Shown: one piece after another, positions 26,943 through 36,531 of the stretch
How positions within the stretch are numbered: the first letter of the stretch is position 1
Layout: each line of letters opens with the position of its first letter
Origin: CAIWTU01 sp963815135
Lineage (GTDB): Bacteria; Desulfobacterota; Desulfuromonadia; Geobacterales; Geobacteraceae
Assembly (NCBI GenBank): GCA_963815135.1
Contig: CAWFFO010000006.1
Coordinates: 62,001-126,000, forward strand
Length of the DNA stretch: 64,000 nucleotides
Direction of reading: 5' to 3'
Translations under genes and position numbers: made by a program
Notes under the pieces: generated by a model
Databases searched by the model: none
Told to the model about the DNA's origin: nothing
The model's input: only the letters and a program-made list of their open reading frames with translations

Positions 26943-28724
26943 TCACCACAGCACAACCACCGCCAATATCACGAACAGCACTACTACCGCCCAGCCGATG
27001 TAATGCTGCAGCTTGCCGCTGATGTGCAGCCGCACCTTGTCGCCCGCGGCCACAACTTCCCTGGCTGATCCGTCGATAACCCGGTCGATCCCGTCCCGGT
27101 CGAAATGCGACCATCCACGGGCCGCCGCCATGGTGAAGCGGAGTCCGGCGGTCTTGTACAGGTTGCTGACGAACTCGTTGCAGGCGCTCACCGGTCCGCG
27201 GGCAAAACTGATAAAGACCAGCGCGCCCTTGCGGTAGAACCAGTCCATATCCAGGCTGATGACTGGTTCCGGCACCAGCCATTTGAGGAAAATGAAGAAC
27301 CCCGCGGCGGTGAAAAGCAGGATCTGCAGTGTTTCCGATATGTGGTAGGCGGTGTACGGATGAAAATTCACCGGATAGGGCAGCATATTGTAGAGGTACG
27401 GGGTATAGCAGCCAATGAAGATGCAGAGAAGAGCGGTTATAGCCATGGCGGCTATCATGTTCCACGGAGGATCCGAGGCCTTTTCCCATGTTTCCGCGCT
27501 GCAGTTGTTTTTGCCGAACCAGATGAAATAGGGCACCTTCAGTCCCGTGTGCAGGAACGTTCCGGAAGAGGCCAGCAGCAGTCCGAAGCCAGCCAGGGTC
27601 CGTCCGTCCCCGAAACCTGCGGCAATGATCATCGACTTGCTGACAAAGCCGCTGAAAAGGGGAAACGCCGAGATGGACAATCCCCCGATCAGGGTAAAGA
27701 CGAAGGTCCAGGGCATTTTACTTGTAAATCCCCCCAGTTCGGTGAACTTGCTCTTGCCGGTCATGTGCAGGACGGAGCCGGTTCCCATGAACAGGAGCCC
27801 CTTGTAGAGGATATGGGCAAAGGCATGGGCGCAGGCGCCGTTGATCGCCATCTGCGTGCCGATCCCCACTCCGGCCACCATGTAGCCCACCTGGCTGATG
27901 ATGTGATAGGCCAGCAGCTTGCGGGCGTCGTTCTCCAGCACCGCGTAGACGACGCCGTAGACGGCCATGACCGTCCCCAGCGCCACAAGTATGTCCAACC
28001 CGGCGAATCCCCGGCATAGGGTGTAGACCGCCGTCTTGGTGGTCAAGGCGCAGAGGAACACGGCGCCCGTGACCGTACCCTCGCTGTAGGCGTCGGGAAG
28101 CCAGGCGTGCAGGGGAGGTACTGCTGCGTTGAGGATGAAGCCGCACAGAATGAGCCAGGTGGAGGCGTCCGGGTGGGCGACATCGAGCAGGTTGAAGGAG
28201 AGGTCGCCGCCCGTGGCCGAGTAATGGAGGATGATTCCGGCCGAGAAGAATCAGCACCGCCCGCCACGTGCACCAGCAGGTAGCGGAAGCCGGCACGGAG
28301 GGATTGCCGCCGCCTGCGCAGCCAGATCAGGAAGACCGACGAGAAGGCCATCATCTCCCAGGAAGAGGAAGAGGGTAAGGTAGTCGCCGGCGAAGATGGC
28401 CCCCAGCGAACCCGCCGCATACGTCCAGGCAGCCGCATGCTCCGCCGGGTCCTTGACGTGCAGCGCGTAAAGGGTGCCGATGAAGCACATGAGCGCCATG
28501 ATATAGCCGAAGATCCGGCTCAGCCGGTCGACCCTGCCGAAGGTCAGCTGCCAGTCGAGAAAGCGGAACACTCCGTGGTTCCCGGGCTCCATGGAGACTA
28601 CCACGAGAAATGTCAGAACCGGCACCGCGACGAGCAGGGCCGTCCTGGCGCGCCCCTTGAGAAGCGGAACCAGCAGCGCGCCTGCCAGCAGGACCAGCGA
28701 AGGATGCAGCCAGATATCAGTCAT
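26943..28724 (-). pseudogene. NuoL-position antiporter subunit with MrpD-like core (frameshifted)
   Basis: The joined reading starts MTDIWLHPSLVLLAGALLVPLLKG and has the proton channel core (PPLHAWLPDAYSEGTVTGAVF, ENDARKLLAYHIISQVGYMVAG) closest to MrpD-type antiporter subunits. Its long C-terminal tail, with HFDRDGIDRVIDGSAREVV and LHISGKLQHYIGW, recalls the end of NuoL, where an amphipathic helix is followed by a last TM. Frame changes near 28370 and 28250 break the ORF. It occupies the NuoL place in the operon. Since the 1.1-kb part after 28061 is intact, errors in the sequence are more likely than decay. Confidence 0.8.
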
Positions 28725-28744
28725 CCCATAGTAGTCTTCCCGTT

Positions 28745-30462
28745 TCATAATTCCGAGATGGCCGTACCATTTGGAAAAGAAGATGATGACCACGCAGAGA
28801 CAAACCCGAACAGGGACCAGAATCCGAACAGGCGCTCAATGGCGGTATGCGCGTGCTCCTTGCCCGACGAAGAACCAGTCCGACAGGACCAGTAATGCCA
28901 ACGAGGATCCAGCAGAGCCGGACGACCGTCTTCAGATGTCTCCGTGAGAAATTCGATCAGCCGGACGATGATCCATCGGAACACCTCCTTGATGATGCGG
29001 ACGAACAGGTCGGGGTACAGGCCAGCCGCAATCGGACAGGACCGCCGTGACCAGAAGCGGCGCGACCAGGGCGGGAGGAGGCCTCGCGCACTCCCGTCAG
29101 GTCTTCGCCGGGGGCCGGTTTGCCGAAATATGCAATGAAGACCACCGGGGCGAAATAGCCGGCGTTCAGAAGGGTGCTGGCCAGGAGCACGGCAACGAGG
29201 ATCCCGACTGCTGGGCGTCGATAGCCCCGGTCAGCAGGTACCATTTGGTGACGAACCCGGCCACCGGCGGGGCGCCGATCATGCTGAGGGACGCCACGGC
29301 AAAGGCGGCGAAGGTCAACGGCATGGCCCGTCCCAGTCCCCTCAGTCTCGGAGATGTCCTTCTTGCCGCGAAGCGACGAAGATGGCCCCGGCGCAGAAGA
29401 ACAGGGTAATCTTGGCGAAGGCGTGGTTGGCGATATGGATCAGCCCGCCGGTAATGGCGCGGGGGGTGAGCATCGCCACCCCGAGGATGATATAGGAGAG
29501 CTGGCTGACCGTGGAGTAGGCGAGCCTCGCCTTCAGGTTGTCCTTGGTCAGGGCGATGATGGAGGCGGTAATTATGGTGAACGAAACGAAGTAGGCGGTG
29601 AAGAGTCCAAGGCCGGTCTGTTCCAGGAGTCGGACTCCGAACAGGGAGAGCATGATCCGGCAGATGGAGAAGACCCCGACCTTGACCACCACCACCGCGT
29701 GGAGCAGCGCGCTGACCGGAGTGGGCGCGACCATGGCGTCCGGGAGCCAGTTGTGCAGCGGCATGACCGCCGCCTTGGCAAAGCCGAACAGGAAGCAGGA
29801 GGATAGGTTATGGTCACCATGGTTCTGTCGGCGCTTGCCGGGAAAAATTCCGTTCATGATGCCTGCGGTTGAGAAATCGAGGGTGCCGCACATGACGTAG
29901 GTCATGGCCATGGCGGGCAGAAGCAAGGCCTTGGAGGCGAACATCAGGTAAATGATGTACTTGCGGCCGCCGCAATATCCTTCCGCATCCTGGTGATGCA
30001 TGACCAGGGGATAGGTGAAGATGGAGATGATCTCGTAGAACAGGTAGAGGGTGAAGAGGCTTCCGGCAAAGGCGGCGCCCACCCCAGCCCCGACCGCAAC
30101 CGCATAGCAGAGGTAAAAACGGGTCTGGGCGTGCTCGTTGAGCCCGCGCATGTAGCCGATGCAGTAGACGGCGGCCAGAATCCAGAGCAGGGAGGCGGTG
30201 CCGGAAAAGATCGCGCCGAGCCCGTCCATGCGGAAATTGAGAGATATCCCCGGGATAGATGGTGACCAGGTTGTATTCCCATGTGCCGCCAGCAACGATA
30301 TGGGGAATCAGGGATGCGACGGTCAGCGAAGGTCAGGATCGACCCGGCTATCGAGAAAGTCTCCCGCAGGTTCGGCCGCCTGCGGGAGGCCATGATGAGG
30401 AGCGCGGTGACCATAGGGATCAGCGGCGCGATCAGGAGTTTGCAGGAGATGACAGTGTTCAT
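28745..30462 (-). pseudogene. extra MrpD-like antiporter subunit in the nuo operon (frameshifted)
   Basis: The gene starts MNTVISCKLLIAPLIPMVTALL after AAAGGT. It has a typical proton-antiporter core: FYLCYAVAVGAGVGAAFAG, FYEIISIFTYPLVMHHQDAEG, AAVMPLHNWLPDAMVAPTPVSALLHAVVVV and KDNLKARLAYSTVSQLSY. It lacks a NuoL-type tail. Frame changes near 30320, 30250, 29815, 29370 and in the last 500 bp are needed to follow it, so the exact end is uncertain (28725-28745). It is a fourth antiporter-type subunit beside the NuoL-like protein, NuoM and NuoN, and would add a proton or sodium channel. Confidence 0.75.
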
Positions 30463-30496
30463 GCATATACCTTTGACTGCTAACTAAGGACGTTGT

Positions 30497-30815
30497 TCAG
30501 TGTTTCAGATCGTTCACTTCATCGGGGTCAATCGTGCGGTACCTGTGATAGACCATCAGGATCAGGCTGACTACCACTGCCGACTCCGCTGCCGCAATGC
30601 CCATGATGAACAGGGTGAATATCTGGCCGACGGCCGGGTTCGGCGCCAGGAAACGGTTGAAGGCCATGAAGTTGAGGGCGGCGCCGTTGAGGATGAATTC
30701 GCCCGAGATCAGCATGCCGATGAAGGTGGGGTGCCGGACCATGCCGTAGATGCCGACCATCAGGAGCAGTAGATCCGATCAGCAGGTAAGTGGAGAGATT
30801 GTCACTGGGTAACAT
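30497..30815 (-). pseudogene. nuoK: complex I subunit NuoK (one frameshift)
   Basis: MLPSDNLSTYLLIG is followed by an extra base near 30776; MVGIYGMVRHPTFIGMLISGEFILNGAALNF continues in the next frame. The conserved membrane glutamates of NuoK (SGE and AAES) are present. About 105 residues is the normal length. The ATG shares one base with the nuoJ stop (TGATG). Confidence 0.85.
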
Positions 30816-31339
30816 CAATCGGTTTCCTCCCTGCCGATTACGGCTATGATCAGAGCCCCGACGATGGCGGTCAGGAGCACCACCGAGATCAGCTCGAAGG
30901 GGAGACAGAACTGGTTGAGAAGATTTTCCCCCAGGAACTTCACGGAGAAGTCGCCGGTTCTGACCGCCGCCGCTTTCCATGGCGCCATTACGATTGCCGG
31001 GATGAGAAGCGCTGATCCGGCAAGGCAGGCGGAAATGCCGAGAAAAGCATTTCTCCTGACTTTAACCTCCTTTTCCTTTTCATGTTTCGGTTTGGGGCCG
31101 ACCATGATGCCGAAGGCGATGATCACGCAGACCGCGCCGATGCCGATCAGAATCTGCATCAGGGCGATGAAAGGGCTGCCCAGGTGATAGAACAGCCCTG
31201 CGACGCCGAACAGTGACAGGGCAAGGCCGAGCACGGCGTTCATCAGGTAGCGGGCCCGTATCGCCACAATTCCGCCTAAAAAAACGAGTGCTGATAAATC
31301 GAAAAAAATTGCCTCGGCCAGATATCTGTAGAAAATCAT
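30815..31339 (-). CDS. nuoJ: complex I subunit NuoJ
   Basis: This 174-residue membrane subunit has five hydrophobic segments and the motif YHLGSPFIALMQILIGIGAVCVIIAFGIM, where the bulged helix region of NuoJ lies. It links the quinone module to the antiporter subunits. Its ATG overlaps the nuoI stop (ATGA), and a GGAGAAAAAGG lies just upstream. Confidence 0.9.
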   Translation of the reverse strand: MIFYRYLAEAIFFDLSALVFLGGIVAIRARYLMNAVLGLALSLFGVAGLFYHLGSPFIALMQILIGIGAVCVIIAFGIMVGPKPKHEKEKEVKVRRNAFLGISACLAGSALLIPAIVMAPWKAAAVRTGDFSVKFLGENLLNQFCLPFELISVVLLTAIVGALIIAVIGREETD

Positions 31340-31776
31340 GCCTTTTTCTCCAGTCTTTCGAGCAGATCGAAATGGTACTCTTCCCGGGTGAAACTGGCGA
31401 GTTCGTACTCATGGGAATAGCAAAGCGCGCCGGTCGGGCAGACTTCGACGCAGATTCCGCACAGGCTGCATTTGGTGAAGTCGAGCCGGTATGACGTAAG
31501 GACCTTCCCTTTCACTCCCTCCCGTGCTTCCCCGACCACGGTGATGCAGTTGGAGGGGCAATCCCGGTCGCAGGCCATGCAGACGATGCACCGGTGGGTG
31601 CCGCTTTCCGGGTCCCTGACCAGTTCGGTGTGGCCGCGGAAATTGCTGCTTATGTCGATCTTTTCCCGCGGGTACTGGACAGTCACAGCCGGCCTGAGAA
31701 GCTCCCTGAATGTGACGCCGAGGCCGACAAGGAGGCTTTTTGCACCGGTGAACAATAATAAGAAATATTCTTTCAT
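31336..31776 (-). CDS. nuoI: complex I subunit NuoI (2x 4Fe-4S)
   Basis: The 146-residue protein carries two ferredoxin motifs, CIVCMACDRDCPSNC and CSLCGICVEVCPTGAL, which hold clusters N6a and N6b. They pass electrons to NuoB. An N-terminal amphipathic stretch anchors it to the membrane arm. AAGGGTGCT precedes the ATG. Confidence 0.93.
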   Translation of the reverse strand: MKEYFLLLFTGAKSLLVGLGVTFRELLRPAVTVQYPREKIDISSNFRGHTELVRDPESGTHRCIVCMACDRDCPSNCITVVGEAREGVKGKVLTSYRLDFTKCSLCGICVEVCPTGALCYSHEYELASFTREEYHFDLLERLEKKA

Positions 31777-31829
31777 AGCACCCTTAATTCACAGGGAAAT
31801 TCAGAATTTAAACCGAATCAGCAAAATCA

Positions 31830-31930
31830 CTCACACAAAGGCGCAAAGTTACAAAGGAAAGCATACAACCGCAAATGGGTTTTAAAAAATTGCATTGATT
31901 TACTTCTTTGTGCCTTTGTGTCTTTGTGAG
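31830..31930. repeat. spacer inverted repeat between nuoH and nuoI
   Basis: CTCACACAAAGGCGCAAAG (31830-31848) faces CTTTGTGCCTTTGTGTCTTTGTGAG (31906-31930). The right arm is built of repeated CTTTGTG units. This is the same architecture as the other nuo spacers but with a different unit. Confidence 0.6.
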
Positions 31931-31961
31931 AGAAAAATATTAATTCTCGGGTTATCAGCTT

Positions 31962-32945
31962 TCACAGTTTCACCACCAGGGCCGTAACCAGAAGATTGAC
32001 CAGCGAAAACGGAATCAGGTACTTCCAGCAGAAATTGAGCAGCTGGTCGAAGCGGACCCGCGGGTAAGTCCAACGGACCCAGATCATGACGAACAGCAGG
32101 AAGTATACCTTCAGCATAAACCAGACAATGCCGGAATAATCCATGTATGGAAGGGGAGGGCCCGACCATCCGCCGAGAAAGAGAATAACCGCGATGGCGC
32201 AGACAAAAAACATGTTGGTGTACTCGGCGATGAAAAAGAAACTGAAGCAGATCCCGCTGAATTCGGTATGGAACCCGGCGGTCAGCTCGCTTTCGGCTTC
32301 GGGAAGATCGAACGGAGTGCGCCTGGTTTCAGCCATTCCGGCTATGAAGTAGATAATGAAGGCGACCGGCTGGACCACGACGTACCAGACCGGATGCTGG
32401 GCCCTGACGATCCCCTGCATGCTGAAGGTGTTGGTCATGAGCACCACCGCCAGCAGGGAAAGGAGCATCGGTATTTCGTAGGCGACGGTCTGGGCGACAG
32501 CGCGGATGGCGCCGAACAGGGAGTACTTGTTGTTGGATGCCCATCCCGCGATCAGGATGGCGATCTCGTTGAAGGACATGATGGCAATGATGAAGATGAG
32601 CCCCACATCCAGGTCGCGGACCTGCAGCTTTCTGCTGAACGGCACCACTATGAACGAAACTGCGACAGGGATAAAGGCCAGGAGGGGAGTCAGCCGGAAA
32701 AGGGGCGGGTTGGCCTCCTTCGGGATGATGAACTGTTTGCCGATCAGCTTTGCCCCGTCGATGATCATCTGGAGAATACCATGTGGACCGACCTCCATCG
32801 GCCCGGGCCGCCGCTGGAACCAGCCCGCCAGCTTCCGCTCCAGGTAGCCCAGGACCATCGTATTGAGGAATACGAAAGTGATGATGACTATGGAAGTCAC
32901 GACAATGCGGATCAGTTGTGGGGGGAGTGAAGCGGCCATCAGCAT
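31962..32945 (-). CDS. nuoH: complex I subunit NuoH
   Basis: The 327-residue membrane protein contains the quinone-site signatures ERKLAGWFQRRPGPMEVGPHGILQ, ADGAKLIGKQ-type loop (IIDGAKLIGKQFI), and the acidic loop ETRRTPFDLPEAESELTAGFHTEFSG. It connects the quinone chamber to the proton channels. The start ATG at 32945 follows AGGTGAGGAT; a second ATG two codons on is equally well placed. Confidence 0.93.
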   Translation of the reverse strand: MLMAASLPPQLIRIVVTSIVIITFVFLNTMVLGYLERKLAGWFQRRPGPMEVGPHGILQMIIDGAKLIGKQFIIPKEANPPLFRLTPLLAFIPVAVSFIVVPFSRKLQVRDLDVGLIFIIAIMSFNEIAILIAGWASNNKYSLFGAIRAVAQTVAYEIPMLLSLLAVVLMTNTFSMQGIVRAQHPVWYVVVQPVAFIIYFIAGMAETRRTPFDLPEAESELTAGFHTEFSGICFSFFFIAEYTNMFFVCAIAVILFLGGWSGPPLPYMDYSGIVWFMLKVYFLLFVMIWVRWTYPRVRFDQLLNFCWKYLIPFSLVNLLVTALVVKL

Positions 32946-32949
32946 ATCC

Positions 32950-34065
32950 TCACCTGTCTATTTCCGGGATGACCAGGTCCAGAACACCCAGCACCATCAC
33001 CAGGTCGGAAAGAAGCATGTTGCGGCCGAGTTCCTGCAGCATGCTCACGTTGGAGAAGGAGGGAGACCTGATCTTGAGCCGGTATGGGACGTCGCTGCCG
33101 TCGCTGACGAGGTAGCAGGCAAGCTCGCCCCGTGCCGCTTCCACTGAAAATGAAGCGTCCCCCTGCGGCAGTTTCAGTCTTCTCGGAACCTTGTTACGGT
33201 ATGGTCCTTCCGGCAGCCGGTCTATGGCCTGTTCGATGATCCGCAGGCTCTGTTCCATCTCCCGGACCCGCACCAGGTAAACATCCATGCAGTCGCCGGT
33301 CTCTCCAACCGGAATTTCGAAGTCCATCTCGGGATAGACGGAATATGGCTCGCTCCTGCGGATGTCGTATGCCACTCCGGTACTGCGCAGGATCGGTCCG
33401 GTCGCACCGTAGCGCATGGCCATGTCCGGTGTGAAACGGGCGATGTCCTTGACGCGCTTGATGAAGATTATGTTGCCTGTTACGAGATCATGGTAGATCC
33501 TGAACCTGCTCCGGAGTCTTTTGACGAAAGCGCGGCAGCCGCTGATAAACTTTTCGTCCACGTCGCGGCTGACGCCGCCAACCCTGAAGTAGCAGTATGT
33601 CAGCCTTGAGCCGGTGATGTCCTCGAGGATGTCGAGGATCTGCTCGCGGTCGTCGAAGGTGTACATGATGGGCGTGAAGGCACCGAGGTCGAGCAGGAAG
33701 GCGCCGAGCCACAGGAGGTGACTGGCGATACGGTTCAGCTCGGAGGTGATCACCCGGATGTATTCGGCCCTGGGAGGGGCTTCGATGCCGGCCATCCGTT
33801 CGATCAGACCGACAAAACAGTGGCTGTAGATCAGGGGGCCGGCGTAATCGATGCGGGCGGTGTTCGGCAGAAAGGCGTTCCAGGTTCTCGATTCGGCCAT
33901 CTTCTCCTGGATGCGGTGGCCGTAACCGATCACCGGCTCCGGATCCAGGACGTACTCGCCGTCCATCTCCAGCAGCACCCGCAGGACCCCGTGGGTGCTC
34001 GGATGCTGGGGGCCCATGTTCAGGTAGAAGCTCTGCCTGTCCTGATGGTTCGATTCAAGTGTCAT
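32950..34065 (-). CDS. nuoD: complex I subunit NuoD (49-kDa)
   Basis: The 371-residue protein starts MTLESNHQDRQSFYLNMGPQHPSTHGVLRVLLEMDGE, the quinone-binding loop with its conserved His pair. GYGHRIQEKMAESR and DLVMVLGVLDLVIPEIDR at the end are also typical. It forms the quinone site with NuoB. Its ATG overlaps the nuoC stop. It is not fused to NuoC, unlike in enterobacteria. Confidence 0.95.
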   Translation of the reverse strand: MTLESNHQDRQSFYLNMGPQHPSTHGVLRVLLEMDGEYVLDPEPVIGYGHRIQEKMAESRTWNAFLPNTARIDYAGPLIYSHCFVGLIERMAGIEAPPRAEYIRVITSELNRIASHLLWLGAFLLDLGAFTPIMYTFDDREQILDILEDITGSRLTYCYFRVGGVSRDVDEKFISGCRAFVKRLRSRFRIYHDLVTGNIIFIKRVKDIARFTPDMAMRYGATGPILRSTGVAYDIRRSEPYSVYPEMDFEIPVGETGDCMDVYLVRVREMEQSLRIIEQAIDRLPEGPYRNKVPRRLKLPQGDASFSVEAARGELACYLVSDGSDVPYRLKIRSPSFSNVSMLQELGRNMLLSDLVMVLGVLDLVIPEIDR

Positions 34066-34553
34066 ACACCATCCTGTCCCGGCTCCGGGGGAGAACTCCG
34101 CAGATTGTTCCTGGTCTTAACGGCATCTTCCTTTTTAAGCAGAGGTTTGAGACCGGCGTTATCCTCTGGCAGCAGCAGAGGCTCCAGGTACGGATGGCCC
34201 GGGAAAATTATGCCGAACATATCCTTGGTTTCCCGCTCATGCCAGTTGGCGCCGTCGAAGATATCGGAAATGGTCGGGACCAGGCCGTCGTCCGACACCG
34301 GCGCCCGGCCCAGTATCCGGCAAGGGCGGGAATATTCGGCGAACTGGTAGATTACCTCCGGGGTGGGCGATACATGGATCGCGCTGACGAAAACCAGGTA
34401 GAATCCATGTTGCCGAAGCAGGGAGGCGAAGGGGCGCACCTGTTCGGAGCCCAGTTCGACTTCCAGGTGATAGCCCCGCTTCCGGTAGTCGACCTCGTTA
34501 ACCCCTGCCGGGAGACTGCGCAGGTCATTGATCAGCTGATCTTGTATCCCCAT
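34062..34553 (-). CDS. nuoC: complex I subunit NuoC (30-kDa)
   Basis: The 163-residue protein has the family signature ANWHERETKDMFGIIFPGHPYLEPLLLPED. It is a structural subunit of the connecting arm. The ATG at 34553 has an AGGA about eight bases upstream; a GTG six codons earlier is less well supported. The stop overlaps the nuoD start (ATGA). Confidence 0.9.
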   Translation of the reverse strand: MGIQDQLINDLRSLPAGVNEVDYRKRGYHLEVELGSEQVRPFASLLRQHGFYLVFVSAIHVSPTPEVIYQFAEYSRPCRILGRAPVSDDGLVPTISDIFDGANWHERETKDMFGIIFPGHPYLEPLLLPEDNAGLKPLLKKEDAVKTRNNLRSSPPEPGQDGV

Positions 34554-34570
34554 GGAAAATCCTGTAGTCA

Positions 34571-34903
34571 CTCACGAAAAGCCGCAAAGAAAAGCAATAA
34601 CCGAATTAATTGCAGTTTTTTAAATACCGGAAATATCGGTCACTCAAAAGTTTTGAAGAGCCGGGACTAAGAATATCATGAATCCGTAACTCCATCACGC
34701 CTTCGACTGCACGGAGCGCCTCGGTTTTTGCATTTTCGCGGTATTAGGCAGCCCGGCGAAGTTCGCCCGACGTAAATGGCATGTCGCGTTGTCGGCGGCG
34801 TTGAACCACGGCATTCCGCTTGCTCGACGTTCAGGCGTCACGGATACATGAATATATAAAGCCAAGCACTCTTTTTTTATTTTTTCGTCCTTCTTTGCGT
34901 GAG
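34571..34903. repeat. long spacer with terminal inverted arms between nuoB and nuoC
   Basis: CTCACGAAAAGCCGCAAAGAA near 34571 and TTCTTTGCGTGAG at 34891 form an imperfect inverted pair across more than 300 bp. In between is a GC-rich tract (about 34690-34850) with no reading frame or motif that I recognise. Such a long interruption inside a nuo operon is unusual. Confidence 0.45.
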
Positions 34904-34938
34904 AATTCTGTTTGCCGGGTTTTATCCTGTTAATCCCG

Positions 34939-35547
34939 TTAATCTCCGCCTTGCGTATCTTCCCGTGGCGGCCTGTACTGCGGGAAGGGGTATCGTGAAC
35001 CGGTTATCTTCTCCTGTAGCTTGAGTATTCCCTCCAGCAGGCCTTCAGGCCGCGGCGGGCAGCCCGGTACGTAGACATCCACGGGAATCAGCCGGTCGAC
35101 ACCCTCCACAACGTTATAATTTTCTTCAACGGCGAACGGGCCGCCCGAGATGGCGCAGTTGCCCATGGCGATCACCCATTTGGGCGGCGCCATCTGCTCG
35201 TAGAGGGTGATGACCGCAGGCGCCATCTTCCTGTTCACCGTGCCGGCCACGATCATCAGGTCGCACTGGCGGGGGGAAGGACGGAACACCTCCGCCCCGT
35301 AGCGTGACATATCAAACCGGGCCATACCGAGGCACATCATCTCGATGGCACAGCAGGCGAGGCCGAATGTCATCGGCCAGAGGGAATTGGCCCGGCAGAG
35401 ATCCAGGAATTTTTCTGCAAGTTCAAGCCGCAAAAGCGGCTGTTCTTCACCGTCTGGAGAGTGATAAAGTTCTCCGCTTTCTTCCCGGCGACGCGCCAGC
35501 TCCGCATAGGTATGGACACTCAGAACGCTTTTCTTTTTTTTGTCCAC
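34939..35547 (-). CDS. nuoB: complex I subunit NuoB
   Basis: The 202-residue protein holds the N2 cluster ligands: the tandem cysteines in FGLACCAIEMM, GNCAISGG and VYVPGCPPRPEG. It hands electrons to quinone. I start at a GTG at 35547, preceded by AAGGGG, which overlaps the nuoA end by 28 bp. No ATG precedes the conserved region. The N-terminal 45 residues (Lys-rich, then HTYAELARRREESGE) are longer than in many NuoB proteins. Confidence 0.92.
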   Translation of the reverse strand: MDKKKKSVLSVHTYAELARRREESGELYHSPDGEEQPLLRLELAEKFLDLCRANSLWPMTFGLACCAIEMMCLGMARFDMSRYGAEVFRPSPRQCDLMIVAGTVNRKMAPAVITLYEQMAPPKWVIAMGNCAISGGPFAVEENYNVVEGVDRLIPVDVYVPGCPPRPEGLLEGILKLQEKITGSRYPFPQYRPPREDTQGGD

Positions 35548-35912
35548 GAGAAGACCCCTTTGACCCACGCATAAATGATTGCCAGGGAAAGTATTGCTAT
35601 AAATAAGAACAGTTCGAGCACGCCACGCAGGCCGGAGACCTTGTCGAAGGCGGCGGCGACCGGAAACAGGTAGAGAATGTCCACGTCGAAGGCAAGGAAG
35701 ATAAGGGTGTAGAGGAAATAGGAGATGTTGAAGCGTATGTCCCAGGCCGAACCATAGGGGTCCATGCCGCATTCGTAAGGATCGAGTGTCTTTTTCTGGA
35801 CGGTCGGAGGGCTGATCAGCCTGGAGATGAATAACAGGGCGAGCGCCGCTGTCAGGCTTACCAGGAAGAAAATGAAAACGTACATGTAATCGAGCAGGTT
35901 CGTTTCCGACAT
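35520..35912 (-). CDS. nuoA: complex I subunit NuoA
   Basis: The 130-residue protein has three helices with the conserved loop KTLDPYECGMDPYGSAWDIRFNISYFLY and the membrane acidic motif FLAFDVDILYLFP. It is the first gene of the operon; GGAGA precedes the ATG. No nuoE, nuoF or nuoG follows anywhere in the run, so the complex has no NADH module encoded here. Confidence 0.93.
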   Translation of the reverse strand: MSETNLLDYMYVFIFFLVSLTAALALLFISRLISPPTVQKKTLDPYECGMDPYGSAWDIRFNISYFLYTLIFLAFDVDILYLFPVAAAFDKVSGLRGVLELFLFIAILSLAIIYAWVKGVFSWTKKRKAF

Positions 35913-36369
35913 GGTGTAAAGTCTCCATGATAACCCGGGAGGCGGGCCTTACACAACGCCCGGACGGTTTTGCCGGGGGAGTGCGGATAAAGGCGTCCTG
36001 CAGCCGGAAGGAATCAATATTGAATGGGAACGTCGAGAAACGTCGGGTTTCATTAAGCTTTCAAAATTCAGTTAAAAATTAACATCGATTCCCCATAAGT
36101 CAAGCCTGGCAATGTTTAAACACAGGCTTACACGGCGTGGCAAAAATTTAACGAGAAGTCGTCTGACATTGAAAAACAGGGGACATGAGGTCCGGAATGG
36201 GTGCGAATCGGGCGGACTTCGGGCAAAATCCGGTAAAGCAATTGTTTCAAGAGTATGTTTGCCAGTGAATATAGTTCTCTGCAAGAGCTGAAAAAGGCTG
36301 TCAATCAAGGATTTGCATGAATATGGTAACAAAATGTTGATGTATGGATACAGAAAAAATACGTATCAC

Positions 36370-36398
36370 TTGACAATGTGGGTGGTGTCCGGTATCGT
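36370..36398 (+). promoter_or_regulatory. promoter of the riboswitch-cytochrome transcript
   Basis: TTGACA (36370-36375), a 17-bp spacer and TATCGT (36393-36398) place the start of transcription about 35 bases before the riboswitch aptamer. Confidence 0.55.
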
Positions 36399-36440
36399 AT
36401 CCGGTATTCAATAACATCGATCCATAGAATAAAAGCAGGA

Positions 36441-36531
36441 CTAGATAGCCGACACTACTAAACCATCCGCAAGGATGGGGCGGAAAGCCTACAGGGTCTC
36501 CAGAAGACAGCCGGGTTGCCGAAATATCTGA
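36441..36531 (+). promoter_or_regulatory. GEMM-I riboswitch (c-di-GMP/cGAMP class)
   Basis: The aptamer has the GEMM landmarks in order: CTAAACC, a stem CCATCC-GCAA-GGATGG with GNRA loop, GCGGAAAGCC, a second arm (GTCT/AGAC), and CAGCCGGGTTGCCGA. P1 can form between AGATA (36443-36447) and TATCT (36525-36529). In Geobacter, GEMM-Ib members respond to 3',3'-cGAMP and control cytochromes of extracellular electron transfer; others bind c-di-GMP. Which ligand applies here needs alignment of the specificity position. A haem c lipoprotein gene follows. Confidence 0.88.

Noticed and set aside
36072..36332. 86-codon minus-strand ORF upstream of the riboswitch
   Set aside because: No ribosome-binding site, atypical composition, and it lies in a region that reads as promoter and leader sequence.
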